Shown here in pieces: positions 46,072 through 56,380 of a stretch of 64,000 nucleotides of DNA. The notes beneath the pieces are model-generated. The model was not told where the DNA came from, did no database searches, and worked only from the letters and a program-made list of their open reading frames with translations. This DNA comes from an uncultured Porticoccus sp. Lineage in GTDB: Bacteria; Pseudomonadota; Gammaproteobacteria; Pseudomonadales; Porticoccaceae. Within the stretch, counting starts at the first letter, position 1; every line of letters begins with the position of its first letter. The position numbers were made by a program, and so were the translations under genes. The DNA lies in assembly GCA_947259505.1 (NCBI GenBank), contig CAMYLT010000008.1:558001-622000 (forward strand), read 5' to 3'.

Positions 46072-47058
46072 ATGAACAACTGGCAGGTATTCCTCAACGA
46101 TTCCGGAGTCGTTTCTGATCAACCCCACTCTGTGTCCTTTGGGGAGATGCCCATTGATTATCCTGCATTGCTCAACATGGCTACTGTTACCCCCTTGGTA
46201 CACCAGGGACTTGTCTCGATAGAAGGCCCTGATTCAGCTCGCTTTCTGCAAGGTCAACTCACCTGCGATGTAGTGCAACTGAATATTGGAGAGAGCATGC
46301 CGGGGGCCTGCTGTAACCCCAAGGGCCGCATGCTGACCAACTTTATTCTCTACCGCGTGGAAGAGCATCATTACTTACTGCAAATGCATCATTCACTGGT
46401 CAAGCTCACGATCGAACACATGACCAAATACGCAGTGTTTTTCAAAGCTGCGCTGTCTGATGCCACCGAGCAGTATCTGCTGCTGGGGCTTTCTGCAGCC
46501 CTCGCAACTGTCCCCTCACCCCAAATCAAGCCCTATGCCGCGCACCCCCATAAGGACGGCCGCAAGTCTCTTCTCATCGAAGAGAAGCGGGCCAAAGAAA
46601 TTTGGCAGTCACTTTCAAACATAGCCACCCCTGCAGGAACAGAACTCTGGCAACTTCAGGATATTGTTGGCGGGCTGGGCTACGTACAAGCTGAAACGAC
46701 TGAAATGTTCATCCCGCAGATGCTGAACCTGCAATCTGTCGACGCCATCAGCTTTAAAAAAGGTTGTTACACCGGACAGGAAGTGGTTGCTCGAATGAAA
46801 TATCTGGGCAAGCTCAAGCGCCATATGTATCGTGTCTTCACGACTGATAGGGAAAGTCCACCACTTGCAGGCACACCGTGTTATCTGCCTGGTGGTGAAC
46901 AGAGTATTGGCAACCTGGTGTTTGCTGTGCGTTATGAGCATGGCGTGGAAATGCTCTTAGTGCTGACGGATGAAGCAGCAAATAGCCAGACCTTAGTCAT
47001 AGGCGACGGACAGGCAGCGACGGTCACACGACAAAATCTCCCCTATATCATAGATTAA
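46072..47058 (+). CDS. ygfZ: tRNA-modifying/Fe-S cluster repair protein YgfZ
   Basis: 328 residues from ATG at 46072 (a TTG six bases upstream is less likely). Folate-dependent aminomethyltransferase-like protein helping maintenance of some Fe-S enzymes. The family motif with the essential cysteine is present: KKGCYTGQEVVARMKYLGK; also FLQGQLTCDV near the start. Transcribed divergently from sdhE, the usual neighbour. Confidence 0.93.
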   Translation: MNNWQVFLNDSGVVSDQPHSVSFGEMPIDYPALLNMATVTPLVHQGLVSIEGPDSARFLQGQLTCDVVQLNIGESMPGACCNPKGRMLTNFILYRVEEHHYLLQMHHSLVKLTIEHMTKYAVFFKAALSDATEQYLLLGLSAALATVPSPQIKPYAAHPHKDGRKSLLIEEKRAKEIWQSLSNIATPAGTELWQLQDIVGGLGYVQAETTEMFIPQMLNLQSVDAISFKKGCYTGQEVVARMKYLGKLKRHMYRVFTTDRESPPLAGTPCYLPGGEQSIGNLVFAVRYEHGVEMLLVLTDEAANSQTLVIGDGQAATVTRQNLPYIID

Positions 47059-47109
47059 TCATATAGTTACACATTAAATATAATCTATTTTAGAAGAGGC
47101 GTCGAATCA

Positions 47110-47517
47110 ATGCTCGATTGGCTATCAGAAAACCAGACACTGCTTACATGGCTCAGCGTAATTTCATTGGTCACTTTTGTAGCCAGCCTATTGGCGCTAC
47201 CTTGGCTGGTTTCACTTATCCCTACAGATTATTTCAATCACCAACACCGCCACCCTGGCCCCTTCAAAAAACACCACCCGGTTATCCGTGTGCTGCTCTT
47301 GGTGGGCAAAAACCTTCTTGGGCTGGTTTTGCTGTGTGGTGGCATATTGATGATATTTTTGCCGGGCCAGGGCTTGCTCACCATAATAATGGGTATGTTG
47401 CTGATGGATTATCCCGGAAAGTACAACCTTGAAAGGCGCATCGTGGGGCACCCGACCGTGCTGAAAAGCCTCAATTGGCTTCGAAACAAGCGCGACCAGC
47501 CGCCCATTGAGATATGA
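47110..47517 (+). CDS. PGPGW-type transmembrane protein
   Basis: 135 residues with two membrane segments. The second region, LCGGILMIFLPGQGLLTIIM then MGMLLMDYPGKYNLERRI, resembles the PGPGW domain family of unknown function (PGQGL in place of PGPGW). Preceded by GAAGAGGCG; follows ygfZ after 51 bp. Confidence 0.7.
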   Translation: MLDWLSENQTLLTWLSVISLVTFVASLLALPWLVSLIPTDYFNHQHRHPGPFKKHHPVIRVLLLVGKNLLGLVLLCGGILMIFLPGQGLLTIIMGMLLMDYPGKYNLERRIVGHPTVLKSLNWLRNKRDQPPIEI

Positions 47518-47568
47518 GCCAGCATTTCCCATTTCAAATGACCCGTTGGACTCAATCAATAAGTCGGG

Positions 47569-48288
47569 TTATCCCGCCATTGATTCAAGCACCCGCTGTC
47601 GACTGGGCAGCTGCCAATCAATGGGTTGCACGCCACGGCTTTCAAGATAAGTGTTCGCTTTCGAAAAATGGCCACAGCCCAAAAAACCTCGATGAGCTGA
47701 TAGTGGCGAAGGGTGTGGTGCTTTAAGGACTAGATGCCGCCTGGCATCAATGAAAGCGCCCTTCTTTTGGGCATAACTACCCCAAAGCATGAACACCAAA
47801 CCCTCGCGCTTATCGTTGAGCGCACGAATGGCACAATCGGTAAACTCTTCCCAACCCTTGCCCTGATGAGCCCCAGCATTACCATGCTCTACTGTGAGCG
47901 TGGCGTTTAGGAGTAGGACACCTTGATCTGCCCAGTGGGAAAGACACCCATGATCGGCGATAGGAATAGCCAGATCCGCTTGTAACTCCTTATAGATATT
48001 GCGCAAAGACGGCGGAATGTCGATGCCGGGCAATACAGAGAAACACAAACCGTGGGCCTGGCCCTTTCCGTGATAGGGATCTTGACCAAGAATGACCACT
48101 TTCACTTGATCAAAGGGGGTATGGTTAAAGGCGGCAAACCAGTTAGAGGCTGCGGGATAGACCACTGTACCTTGATGTTTTTGCGCCGCTAAAAACGCTT
48201 TCAATGTGGCCATATAGGGTTTGGAAAACTCCTCTTCCAGTACGGCAAGCCAGGAAGGGTGAAGTTTGATCGTGGATTTTTCCGACAC
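47569..48288 (-). CDS. ung: Uracil-DNA glycosylase (family 1)
   Basis: 239 residues from a GTG at 48288 (CGGAA upstream); the longer frame to 48366 has no homologous N-terminus. Removes uracil from DNA. Catalytic Asp in [31 protein letters not shown], and [21 protein letters not shown] full family 1 enzyme, distinct from the family 4/5-like protein at 59.7 kb. Confidence 0.95.
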   Translation of the reverse strand: MSEKSTIKLHPSWLAVLEEEFSKPYMATLKAFLAAQKHQGTVVYPAASNWFAAFNHTPFDQVKVVILGQDPYHGKGQAHGLCFSVLPGIDIPPSLRNIYKELQADLAIPIADHGCLSHWADQGVLLLNATLTVEHGNAGAHQGKGWEEFTDCAIRALNDKREGLVFMLWGSYAQKKGAFIDARRHLVLKAPHPSPLSAHRGFLGCGHFSKANTYLESRGVQPIDWQLPSRQRVLESMAG

Positions 48289-48404
48289 AGCTTGATTCCG
48301 GTTATGATGACAAGAGGCTGCAATAAACCGGAATTTCTGCACCAAATCAACCTCTGGCAACAGCATCCTCGGCTGAGACGAGCTAACACTATGATGAGTG
48401 ACCC

Positions 48405-49235
48405 ATGGAAAAGATAGGCTTGGCGCTGGGTGGTGGTGGTGCCAAAGGCGTCAGTCATTTACTGATTCTGGAAGCACTTGAAGAAATGGGGCTGAAGCCC
48501 GCCTACATCACTGGCACCAGTATCGGCGCATTGATTGGAGCCATGTACTGTGCCGGCATGTCGACCCAAGAGATGAAAGAGATCTTTCTCGAGTTCAGCC
48601 TGAAGGACAACGAATCCCTCAAGCACATCGTCACGAAAAAGCATATTTTTAAATGGCTGGACTTTATTGGGCCCCAGTTTCGTGGACGAGGCTTGATCCG
48701 GGTAGAAAACCTGCTCACCTACCTGTTTGAATCAGTTCATGCCAACCGATTTACCCAACTGGAAATTCCGCTTCGGGTGGTGGCTTCTGACTTCTGGAGC
48801 CGCCAGCAGGTAGTATTAGAAAAAGGTGCGCTAATACCAGCAATCCGCGCCAGTATGTCCCTGCCCGGGTTATTTGAACCTGTGAAAATCGGCGGTCGTG
48901 TACTGATTGACGGCGGTGCCGTGAACCCTGTTCCCTTTGACTTATTACCCGAAGAGTGCGACTTGACCATAGCAGTCGATGTGATTGGCGAGCGCACTGT
49001 CAGCGATAAGATGCCCTCCCTTTCGGAGGCTGTGTTCAATACCTACCAGATCATGCAGAAAAGTATTATCCGTGAAAAACTGGCGATTGAGGCTCCTGAT
49101 ATTTACATCGAACCCAATGTGGTGGATGTAAGAATGCTGGAATTCTACAAAGCCAATGAGATCTTCAAGCAGGCAACAGCCACCAAGAGCCAGCTCAAGC
49201 GAAAAATCACCCAGTGGCATAAACGTCACGAATAA
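48405..49235 (+). CDS. Patatin-like phospholipase (RssA type)
   Basis: 276 residues. Serine-aspartate dyad hydrolase: oxyanion loop [14 protein letters not shown], nucleophile in [13 protein letters not shown], aspartate in [15 protein letters not shown]. No signal peptide. Substrate unknown; RssA/NTE-like proteins act on phospholipids. Its 3' end overlaps the convergent hydrolase gene by 29 bases. Confidence 0.87.
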   Translation: MEKIGLALGGGGAKGVSHLLILEALEEMGLKPAYITGTSIGALIGAMYCAGMSTQEMKEIFLEFSLKDNESLKHIVTKKHIFKWLDFIGPQFRGRGLIRVENLLTYLFESVHANRFTQLEIPLRVVASDFWSRQQVVLEKGALIPAIRASMSLPGLFEPVKIGGRVLIDGGAVNPVPFDLLPEECDLTIAVDVIGERTVSDKMPSLSEAVFNTYQIMQKSIIREKLAIEAPDIYIEPNVVDVRMLEFYKANEIFKQATATKSQLKRKITQWHKRHE

Positions 49236-50001
49236 AGGCTTCAATCGCCTCATTGGTTTCACGAGGTTTCTCAATTGGTGTGCCGTGGCCAGAATCGGCT
49301 ATGACCACTAAGCGGGCATTTTGCATTGCGGCAACAACTGCCTGCTTGGCCGCGACCGGGGAATAATCCCTATCACCAGTAAGCATCAATGTGGGGACAG
49401 CGATGCCAACCAAGCGGTCCAGCACACCCCAGCCGAATAGTGACTTAAGATTTTTCAAATAGATACGCTTCGGATTAGATGCAATTTGTGCGGCAAAAAG
49501 CTCAATCAGATTCTCCCTTCCCTCACCAGGAAACATGTTCTCTGCCACTTTTCGGCCATAGGCTTTCATGCCCAGCAGTCGGATAGAGAGAATACGAGTC
49601 CAAAGCATTTTCTTGGCGGCAAAACTGTCATCAGGCAGTGCCGGGCCAGAGTTAATGATTGTCATACTACGTAATCGATGAGGGGCATCTGCCGCCATCT
49701 GAAACGCTACCATGCCACCCATGGAAAGACCCACCACATGGGCCGAATCAATACCGAGCTGATCCATCAAGGCAATAACATCAGCAGCATGGATTGGCAC
49801 GCTGTAATCACCATCCGGCTTAGCAGAGTCGCCATGTCCACGAAAATCCGGTGCGATGACCCGAAAACTGTGGGAAAAATGGTCGATTTGAGGCCCCCAG
49901 TCCGCGCGACTGACACCAAGGCCGTGCAACAGAATCAATGGTTCACCCTGACCTTCATCCACATAGGTAATGGACACGCCATTTACATTAGCAATCGGCA
50001 T
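49207..50001 (-). CDS. Alpha/beta-fold hydrolase
   Basis: 264 residues. Oxyanion HGLGVSRADWG, nucleophile elbow VVGLSMGGMVAFQMA, acid in MLTGDRDYSPVA, and histidine in DSGHGTPIEKP. Similar to 3-oxoadipate enol-lactonase and related carboxylesterases, but no catabolic neighbours, so substrate is open. The region 50002-50222 holds the ctaA promoter. Confidence 0.85.
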   Translation of the reverse strand: MPIANVNGVSITYVDEGQGEPLILLHGLGVSRADWGPQIDHFSHSFRVIAPDFRGHGDSAKPDGDYSVPIHAADVIALMDQLGIDSAHVVGLSMGGMVAFQMAADAPHRLRSMTIINSGPALPDDSFAAKKMLWTRILSIRLLGMKAYGRKVAENMFPGEGRENLIELFAAQIASNPKRIYLKNLKSLFGWGVLDRLVGIAVPTLMLTGDRDYSPVAAKQAVVAAMQNARLVVIADSGHGTPIEKPRETNEAIEAFIRDVYATG

Positions 50002-50222
50002 TTCTCTGTTCCGCTGTGAAAATCTTCAAGTGACTTTGACGCATTACTTCCGGAGGTGCAAGTTGCCACGGAAAACCCCAAGCCAATGACGTTAATCTTT
50101 GGAATGAATTCGATTTTACCGGAATTTACTATCGTGTTTTGATAGGATGCCCCTGCCTAAATACCGTGCTGGCACCACGATGTTCCTACGGTAATCACTT
50201 ACAGAAGACAGATGGATACCTT

Positions 50223-51248
50223 ATGAATTTGCAGGCCCGATACGACAGGCAGATCGCCACTTGGCTCATTATCTGCGCCGTCATCATAATCACTATGATC
50301 CTGCTGGGCGGCGTGACGCGACTGACCCGCTCCGGACTTTCGATGGTGGAATGGAAACCGTTGATGGGTATTATCCCCCCGCTCAGTGAAGCCGCTTGGC
50401 TGGAGACATTCGAGAAATATAAACAGTTTCCCGAATACCAGAAAGTGAACAAGGGCATGAGCCTGTTTCAGTTCCAAGAAATCTTTATGTTTGAGTACCT
50501 CCATCGGCTGCTGGGGCGCCTGATCGGAGTGATTTTTTTGCTGCCTTTTCTGTTTTTCCATTTCACTCGACGTATCAAGCCCGGACTCGCACCTAAACTG
50601 GTGGGCATGTTTGTATTAGGGGGCCTTCAGGGTTTACTCGGCTGGTACATGGTAAAAAGTGGTCTGGTGGACAATCCTCGGGTGAGCCAATACCGTCTCA
50701 CAGCTCACTTGGGAACCGCAGTATTCATCTATGCCTACATTCTTTGGGTGGCCTGGGGACTGTTCTACTCCACACGTGACTCAGAAATCGGACAGAGCCT
50801 GAAACGCTTTGCCAGCACACTGAGCGTTCTGGTGTTCTTAATGATTCTGTCGGGGGGACTGGTGGCCGGCACCCATGCAGGGTACGCCTACCCCACATTC
50901 CCCCTCATGGCAGGCAGTTTCTTCCCGGATGGACTCTATGCCACTGACCCCGCATGGCTCGCCATTTTCGAGGATTTGACAACCATCCAATTCAATCACC
51001 GTATGTTCGCTTACCTGCTCATCGTCTTAATTTCGATTTTCGTGTTTAAAAGCTACAGTCAGCCTGGCCTTTGCTCAGAAGCTCGAACCGGACTCAAGCT
51101 GGTGATGGCATTACTGGTGGTGCAGGTAAGTCTGGGGATTTCCACCCTATTGCTACATGTTCCCGTACCTTTGGCCGCCGCCCACCAAGGCGGTGCAGTA
51201 CTGTTGTTTACCAGCGTGCTGTTTGTCACCCACAGGATTCGTCATTGA
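50223..51248 (+). CDS. ctaA: Haem A synthase, COX15/CtaA type 2
   Basis: 341 residues, about eight membrane segments. Oxidises haem O to haem A for aa3-type cytochrome oxidase. Haem-ligand histidines: FEYLHRLLGRLIG, YRLTAHLGTAVF, QFNHRMFAYLL and AAHQGGAVLLF. The TRLTRSGLSMVEWKPLMGII N-terminus is that of the alphaproteobacterial/mitochondrial type 2 form, which here stands alone with no cox genes nearby. Start at 50223 removes a non-homologous 28-residue extension. Confidence 0.92.
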   Translation: MNLQARYDRQIATWLIICAVIIITMILLGGVTRLTRSGLSMVEWKPLMGIIPPLSEAAWLETFEKYKQFPEYQKVNKGMSLFQFQEIFMFEYLHRLLGRLIGVIFLLPFLFFHFTRRIKPGLAPKLVGMFVLGGLQGLLGWYMVKSGLVDNPRVSQYRLTAHLGTAVFIYAYILWVAWGLFYSTRDSEIGQSLKRFASTLSVLVFLMILSGGLVAGTHAGYAYPTFPLMAGSFFPDGLYATDPAWLAIFEDLTTIQFNHRMFAYLLIVLISIFVFKSYSQPGLCSEARTGLKLVMALLVVQVSLGISTLLLHVPVPLAAAHQGGAVLLFTSVLFVTHRIRH

Positions 51249-51379
51249 CGCTTATCCTGTGACCCGCACAGATAAACATGCTGACGAAACATTGGTCGAA
51301 GACGACCAATGATGTTGATTCAAGTTACTAACAGGTATACTTTTTACATAAATTTTTATCCCATGCTTGGAGCAATGAT

Positions 51380-51682
51380 ATGAAGAAATTGATTGGTACA
51401 GTGATGCTGGCAACACTGGCTGCCACCGCCGGACAAGTGATGGCTGGTGATGCGGCAGCCGGCCAAACCAAAGCGATGGCCTGCGCGGCCTGCCACGGTG
51501 TCAATGGCATTAGTAGCACGGACATCTGGCCAAACCTTGCTGGCCAGAAAGCCGGCTATCTGGCAAAGCAGATGAAAGCCTTCCGCGATGGCACCCGCAG
51601 TGATCCGGTGATGAGCGGTATGGCAAAACCTCTGTCCGATCAGGATATTGACGATCTGGCAGCCTACTACTCCAGCCTCTAA
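51380..51682 (+). CDS. Class I cytochrome c (c553/c554-like)
   Basis: 100 residues with signal peptide [19 protein letters not shown]. One haem site CAACH and a C-terminal Met ligand ([14 protein letters not shown]), so a small periplasmic electron carrier resembling one half of cytochrome c4. Followed by its own terminator; single-gene transcript. Confidence 0.92.
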   Translation: MKKLIGTVMLATLAATAGQVMAGDAAAGQTKAMACAACHGVNGISSTDIWPNLAGQKAGYLAKQMKAFRDGTRSDPVMSGMAKPLSDQDIDDLAAYYSSL

Positions 51683-51730
51683 TTCATTATCCAAGGTGGT
51701 TGTAAACCACGAATAACCTGGATAATCAAA

Positions 51731-51757
51731 AAGCCCGGCTAGCAGCCGGGCTTTTTT
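51731..51757 (+). terminator. Rho-independent terminator after cytochrome c
   Basis: AAGCCCGGCT (51731-51740), loop AGC, AGCCGGGCTT (51744-51753) followed by TTTTT to 51757. Strong stem with U-run. Confidence 0.95.
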
Positions 51758-51876
51758 GTGTACGCCTGACAACATTGTCAAACAGAACATCAGCACCACT
51801 AAGTATCCAAGTAGCCTTCTTGCACTCACGCGTTATTGGCAGAATGTATTGCCAGACTTAATCCTATACTTGCCCC

Positions 51877-53082
51877 ATGACGACCCATGTAACCTTACTG
51901 CGCAATCTGTCCCTCGCTGAAATCAGCCTATACGGTATCGGCACCATCGTCGGAGCAGGAATTTATGTCTTACTGGGCAGTGTCGTTGCAGCAAGCGGGC
52001 TGATGACCCCGTGGGCTTTCATGCTTGCCGCAGTAGTGGTCAGTTTCAGCGCCTACTCCTATGCCCAGATGTCACACCGCTTTCCCCGGAGTGCGGGAGA
52101 AGCTGTTTACATTCTGGAAGGGCTTCATTCTCGACATTTGGCAACTCTGGCCGGATATGCGATCTCGCTGGGTGGTATTGTCTCGGCAGCCACTCTGACC
52201 AGAGGGTTCACTGGCTATTTCAGTGTCTTATTCAACAGTCCCAGCTGGCTATTAATAACGCTGCTAGCCTGCTTTCTTACCGCTATTGCAGCCTGGGGCG
52301 TCAAACAGTCCGTAACATTGGCGATATTGACCACCCTGCTGGAAATTTCCGGTTTACTATTGGCCTTGATCGTTAGCAGCGATGAAATTATTCAAAGTGG
52401 CATCAACTGGTCATCCCTGTCACCGCGATTTGATGCGGCATCACTCTCGCTGACCGTCACTGGAGCCTTCCTGGCGTTCTATGCTTTTATTGGCTTTGAA
52501 GACATGGTGAACATGGCAGAGGAAGTAAAAAACCCTAAGCGCAACCTGCCATTGAGTATCGCCATCGCCGTCGTGACCACCACATTACTTTATGCCGCCA
52601 TAGCCATAGTTGCCCTGCAGACACTGCCAATGGCCACGCTGGCCGGGTCTCCCGCTCCACTGGCACTCTTGATCGAACATAACAGCACAGTGCCCGTTGG
52701 ATTCATGGCATTAATCAGTATCGTCGCCATCATTAATGGTGCCCTGATCCAGATATTGATGGTATCCCGTGTGCTATATGGTATGGCTCGACAACGATTG
52801 GCCCCGTTATTTCTTGGAACCGTCAATCGAAATACCAGGACACCACTCCCCGCTACACTGCTTACAGGCATAGCGGTATTGGGGTTTGCACTCTGGCTGC
52901 CGATTGCCACCCTCGCCGCCATCACGAGCACGCTGATCCTGATCGTTTTTATCCTGGTTAATCTTGCGCTCTTGTCCTTAAACTACCGTCATGGCCATCG
53001 GGGTTTATTACCACTGGGAATGCCCGTTTTGGGCGCCATTCTCAGCACCGGGTTTCTTGTTATTCAGATTTGGAGCCAATAA
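51877..53082 (+). CDS. APC-family amino acid permease
   Basis: 401 residues, about 11-12 membrane segments. Typical APC start (SLAEISLYGIGTIVGAGIYV) and SAGEAVYILEG in segment 3; GFEDMVNMAEEVKNPKRNLP after segment 6 is an amino-acid transporter hallmark. Substrate not predictable. The last base overlaps the ATG of the next gene. Confidence 0.87.
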   Translation: MTTHVTLLRNLSLAEISLYGIGTIVGAGIYVLLGSVVAASGLMTPWAFMLAAVVVSFSAYSYAQMSHRFPRSAGEAVYILEGLHSRHLATLAGYAISLGGIVSAATLTRGFTGYFSVLFNSPSWLLITLLACFLTAIAAWGVKQSVTLAILTTLLEISGLLLALIVSSDEIIQSGINWSSLSPRFDAASLSLTVTGAFLAFYAFIGFEDMVNMAEEVKNPKRNLPLSIAIAVVTTTLLYAAIAIVALQTLPMATLAGSPAPLALLIEHNSTVPVGFMALISIVAIINGALIQILMVSRVLYGMARQRLAPLFLGTVNRNTRTPLPATLLTGIAVLGFALWLPIATLAAITSTLILIVFILVNLALLSLNYRHGHRGLLPLGMPVLGAILSTGFLVIQIWSQ

Positions 53083-54080
53083 TGCCTCTACCCAACGACA
53101 TGAAATGCATTGAAATTAGCACGCCGGGGACGGCTGATGCATTAAGGGTTGTGCAACGTCCCACACCACAACCCGCTGACAATGAGCTCGTCATCAAGGT
53201 GAGTGCCGCCGGGGTCAATCGACCGGATGTGCTACAACGACAGGGGCTCTATCCACCGCCTTCCGGCGCATCAGATATTCCTGGCCTCGAGGTGGCAGGT
53301 GAAATTGTTTCCGTAGGCAACCATGAAAGCCGTTGGCAAGTAGGTCAAAAGATTTGCGCATTACTTAGCGGTGGCGGCTACGCCGAATACGCTGTTGCTC
53401 ATGAAGATCTGTGTCTGCCAATTCCCACGCCCTACACACTCATTCAGGCTGCGGCTATCCCGGAAACATTTTTCACTGTGTGGAATAATCTGTTTCTGCA
53501 CGACACGCTGAAACCAGGCGAAACACTACTGATACATGGTGGCAGCAGTGGTATCGGCACTACGGCTATCCAGTTAGCCAACAGCCTCGACCACCGGGTA
53601 TTTGTCACCGCCGGTAACGACGAAAAATGTCGGCAATGTGTGCAACTGGGTGCTGAAAGCGCAATTAACTACCACGACCAGGACTTTGTCAGCGAAATCA
53701 AAACGCTGACTGGTGGAAATGGTGTTGATGTCATCCTCGACATCGTGGGCGGTGATTACGTGCAACGAAATATCAAAGTGGCAGCGTTTCGTGGTCGCAT
53801 CATTTCTCTGGCATTTTTAAAGGGCGCCAAAGTAGAGCTGGATTTAATGCCAGTGATGTTGAAACAGCTGACCCTCACGGGTTCCACATTGCGCGCCAGA
53901 CCGGTTTCAGAAAAGGCTGCCATCGCCCGCTCACTGCTGGATAAGGTCTGGCCATTACTGGACAATGGCATTATTGCACCGGTGATCAGTACAACCTTTC
54001 CACTGGCACAGGCCGCCGATGCTCACCGGCTAATGGAGAGCAGTGAACACATTGGCAAGATTGTCCTAACTCTGAACTGA
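53082..54080 (+). CDS. NAD(P)H-quinone oxidoreductase, zinc-free MDR family (PIG3-like)
   Basis: 332 residues from the ATG at 53082. Medium-chain dehydrogenase without zinc ligands: AAGVNRPDVLQRQGLYPPP then PGLEVAGEIVSVG, and NADPH-binding LLIHGGSSGIGTTAIQLA. The GLYPPPSGASDIPGLE segment fits the PIG3/TP53I3 branch. It starts within the permease stop codon, so is coupled to it. Confidence 0.87.
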   Translation: MPLPNDMKCIEISTPGTADALRVVQRPTPQPADNELVIKVSAAGVNRPDVLQRQGLYPPPSGASDIPGLEVAGEIVSVGNHESRWQVGQKICALLSGGGYAEYAVAHEDLCLPIPTPYTLIQAAAIPETFFTVWNNLFLHDTLKPGETLLIHGGSSGIGTTAIQLANSLDHRVFVTAGNDEKCRQCVQLGAESAINYHDQDFVSEIKTLTGGNGVDVILDIVGGDYVQRNIKVAAFRGRIISLAFLKGAKVELDLMPVMLKQLTLTGSTLRARPVSEKAAIARSLLDKVWPLLDNGIIAPVISTTFPLAQAADAHRLMESSEHIGKIVLTLN

Positions 54081-54100
54081 TTGAAGGAAGTGTCATCCCC

Positions 54101-54424
54101 ATGAGCAAGGAGACCCGCCTGGTTTACTCCACAGAAACAGGTCGCATTAAAACCTCTGAACCGACACCTGCCAGCGCACCGGGTGACGGTATCGTAAGAA
54201 TCCGCCGAGAAACCAGTGGCCGCAAGGGCAAAGGTGTCACCACCATCACCGGTCTCGACATACCGGACAGCGAACTCAAAGAGCTGGCCAAGGCCCTCAA
54301 ACAATTATGTGGCACCGGCGGCTCCGTTAAAGAAGGCATCATCGAAATCCAGGGCGATCACCGGGATAAGCTGCGTGAGGCCCTCACCAAACGGGGTCAC
54401 ACCGTCAAGCTTGCGGGGGGTTGA
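54101..54424 (+). CDS. yciH: SUI1/eIF1-family translation factor YciH
   Basis: 107 residues. Bacterial homologue of eIF1 with the SUI1 domain: RRETSGRKGKGVTTITGLD, LKQLCGTGGSVKEGIIEIQG, and RDKLREALTKRGH. Thought to influence start-codon fidelity, which is of interest because a gene two positions downstream seems to use a non-standard start. Ends two bases before the S9 peptidase ATG. Confidence 0.93.
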   Translation: MSKETRLVYSTETGRIKTSEPTPASAPGDGIVRIRRETSGRKGKGVTTITGLDIPDSELKELAKALKQLCGTGGSVKEGIIEIQGDHRDKLREALTKRGHTVKLAGG

Positions 54425-54426
54425 AG

Positions 54427-56361
54427 ATGACGACCACCGCGCCTTACGGTAGCTGGGCATCGCCAATTGTACCGTCACTGTTAACTAATGCTGCACCCGG
54501 TTATGCCTTTCCCCAGTTTGACAACGGCAACCTCTACTGGCTGGAGTCACGTCCATGGGAAAACGGTCGTTCAGTAGTGGTGTGTAAAACGGCTGATGGC
54601 ATGACAAAGGATGCCCTGCCCGCCCCCCTCAGCTCACGCAGCAAAGTTCACGAATACGGCGGCAGTCCGTATCTGGTGGTGGAGGATATACTGTACTTCT
54701 GTCTTTACGATGACCAACGAATCTACGCCATCAATTTGCAAGACCCGCAACCACTACCACGCCCGCTCACTCCGGAAAACGACTTTTTATACGCAGATTT
54801 CTGTTTTGACCGCCGACACCAGCGGCTGATTTGCGTGGCGGAAAACCATGGTGTGCCCGGCGAGCCGGAAAATCTGCTGGTGGGCATTCCCCTGGACTGC
54901 TCTATGGTCATCCAGCGGCTCTGCGATGGGGCCGACTTCTATGCTTACCCCAGGCTGGACAATAGTGGTGAACAGCTCTGCTGGATCAGTTGGAATCACC
55001 CGAATATGCCTTGGGATAACACATCACTGTGGCTGTCCCAGATTGACGATAATGGCTCACTTGTCAGTCCAACACAGATTGCAGGCAGTGGTGACGAATC
55101 CATATCACAACCACGCTGGTCTCCAGAGAATCAACTCTATTTTGTCTCCGACCGCGACAACTGGTGGAATCTATACCGGTACGGGGCCGACGAAGTGGTT
55201 GAAGGCGTGCTGCCCATGGCAGCAGAATTTGCCTCACCATTATGGGTTCTGGGAATGTCCAACTACGATTTTTGCGACGATGGCACCCTGCTGTGCAGCT
55301 ATACCCTCAATGGTAGTTGGCAACTGGCAGCGCTCTCGCCGGGGGCAAGCACACTAAAAACCATCGCCACGGACTATACCCATATCTCCGATGTGCACTG
55401 CCATGGCGACCGCGCCTGGCTGGTTGGAGCATCCCCACATTTGTCTGCCGAATTGGCTGAATGGCATGCCAAAGACCGCCAGCTGCGCACCATTATTCAT
55501 GGAGCACCGATTACTTTCGACTGCGGTTATCTGTCACAGCCAAAGCCGATCTGCTTTCCCTCAGGGAATACCGCCTCCGCCCATGCCTTTTATTATCCGC
55601 CAGCCAATCCTGAATTTAGTGCCCCAAAGAATACATTGCCGCCGCTTATAGTGGTCTGCCACGGCGGTCCAACGGGTACCGCCAGCACCGCACTGAATCT
55701 GAAAGTCCAGTACTGGACCAGCAGAGGCTTTGCCGTGCTGGATGTGAATTACCGGGGTAGCACCGGTTACGGACGACAATATCGACAAGCGCTACATGGT
55801 CTCTGGGGCATCGCCGATGTGGAAGATGTAGTGGCTGGCGCGAACTTCCTGATAGATCAGGGATGGGTAGACCCGGATAAAGTCGCCATTCGAGGCAGCA
55901 GTGCCGGCGGCTATACGGTACTGGCCGCACTCTGTTTTCATGATCTGTTCCGAGCGGGTGCCTGTCTGTATGGTATTGGCGATCTGGAGACATTGGCCCG
56001 GGATACCCATAAGTTTGAATCCCGCTATCTTGATCGGCTGGTAGGCCCCTACCCTGAACATAAGGACATCTACCAGGCCCGTTCACCAGTCCACCATGTA
56101 GACAACTTCCATTGTCCGGTCATATTCTTCCAGGGACTGGATGACAAAGTTGTTCCCCCGGAACAGGCCCTTTCCATGGTCAAGGCGTTGCGTGACAAAC
56201 AAATGCCGGTGGCATACCTGCCTTTTCCCGGCGAAAGCCACGGCTTCCGCAAAGCCGAAACCATCCGCCAGTCACTGGAGGCGGAGCTGTATTTTTACGG
56301 CCGCGTATTTGGATTTAAACCAGCAGATCATCTGCCCACCATCGCTATATTCAACCTTTAA
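54427..56361 (+). CDS. S9 family (prolyl-oligopeptidase-like) serine peptidase
   Basis: 644 residues. N-terminal beta-propeller with several blades (e.g. ISQPRWSPENQLYFVSDRD) and a C-terminal alpha/beta hydrolase: nucleophile IRGSSAGGYTVLAAL, acid FFQGLDDKVVPPEQAL, histidine GESHGFRKAETI. No signal peptide, so cytoplasmic, acting on small peptides. Overlaps nothing; greB follows 19 bp later. Confidence 0.9.
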   Translation: MTTTAPYGSWASPIVPSLLTNAAPGYAFPQFDNGNLYWLESRPWENGRSVVVCKTADGMTKDALPAPLSSRSKVHEYGGSPYLVVEDILYFCLYDDQRIYAINLQDPQPLPRPLTPENDFLYADFCFDRRHQRLICVAENHGVPGEPENLLVGIPLDCSMVIQRLCDGADFYAYPRLDNSGEQLCWISWNHPNMPWDNTSLWLSQIDDNGSLVSPTQIAGSGDESISQPRWSPENQLYFVSDRDNWWNLYRYGADEVVEGVLPMAAEFASPLWVLGMSNYDFCDDGTLLCSYTLNGSWQLAALSPGASTLKTIATDYTHISDVHCHGDRAWLVGASPHLSAELAEWHAKDRQLRTIIHGAPITFDCGYLSQPKPICFPSGNTASAHAFYYPPANPEFSAPKNTLPPLIVVCHGGPTGTASTALNLKVQYWTSRGFAVLDVNYRGSTGYGRQYRQALHGLWGIADVEDVVAGANFLIDQGWVDPDKVAIRGSSAGGYTVLAALCFHDLFRAGACLYGIGDLETLARDTHKFESRYLDRLVGPYPEHKDIYQARSPVHHVDNFHCPVIFFQGLDDKVVPPEQALSMVKALRDKQMPVAYLPFPGESHGFRKAETIRQSLEAELYFYGRVFGFKPADHLPTIAIFNL

Positions 56362-56380
56362 AACGCGCGGAGCAATCAGC

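Noticed and set aside
51356..51829. 157-aa open frame antisense to cytochrome c
   Set aside because: Covers the cytochrome gene and its terminator; low-complexity His/Cys content is a by-product of the opposite strand.
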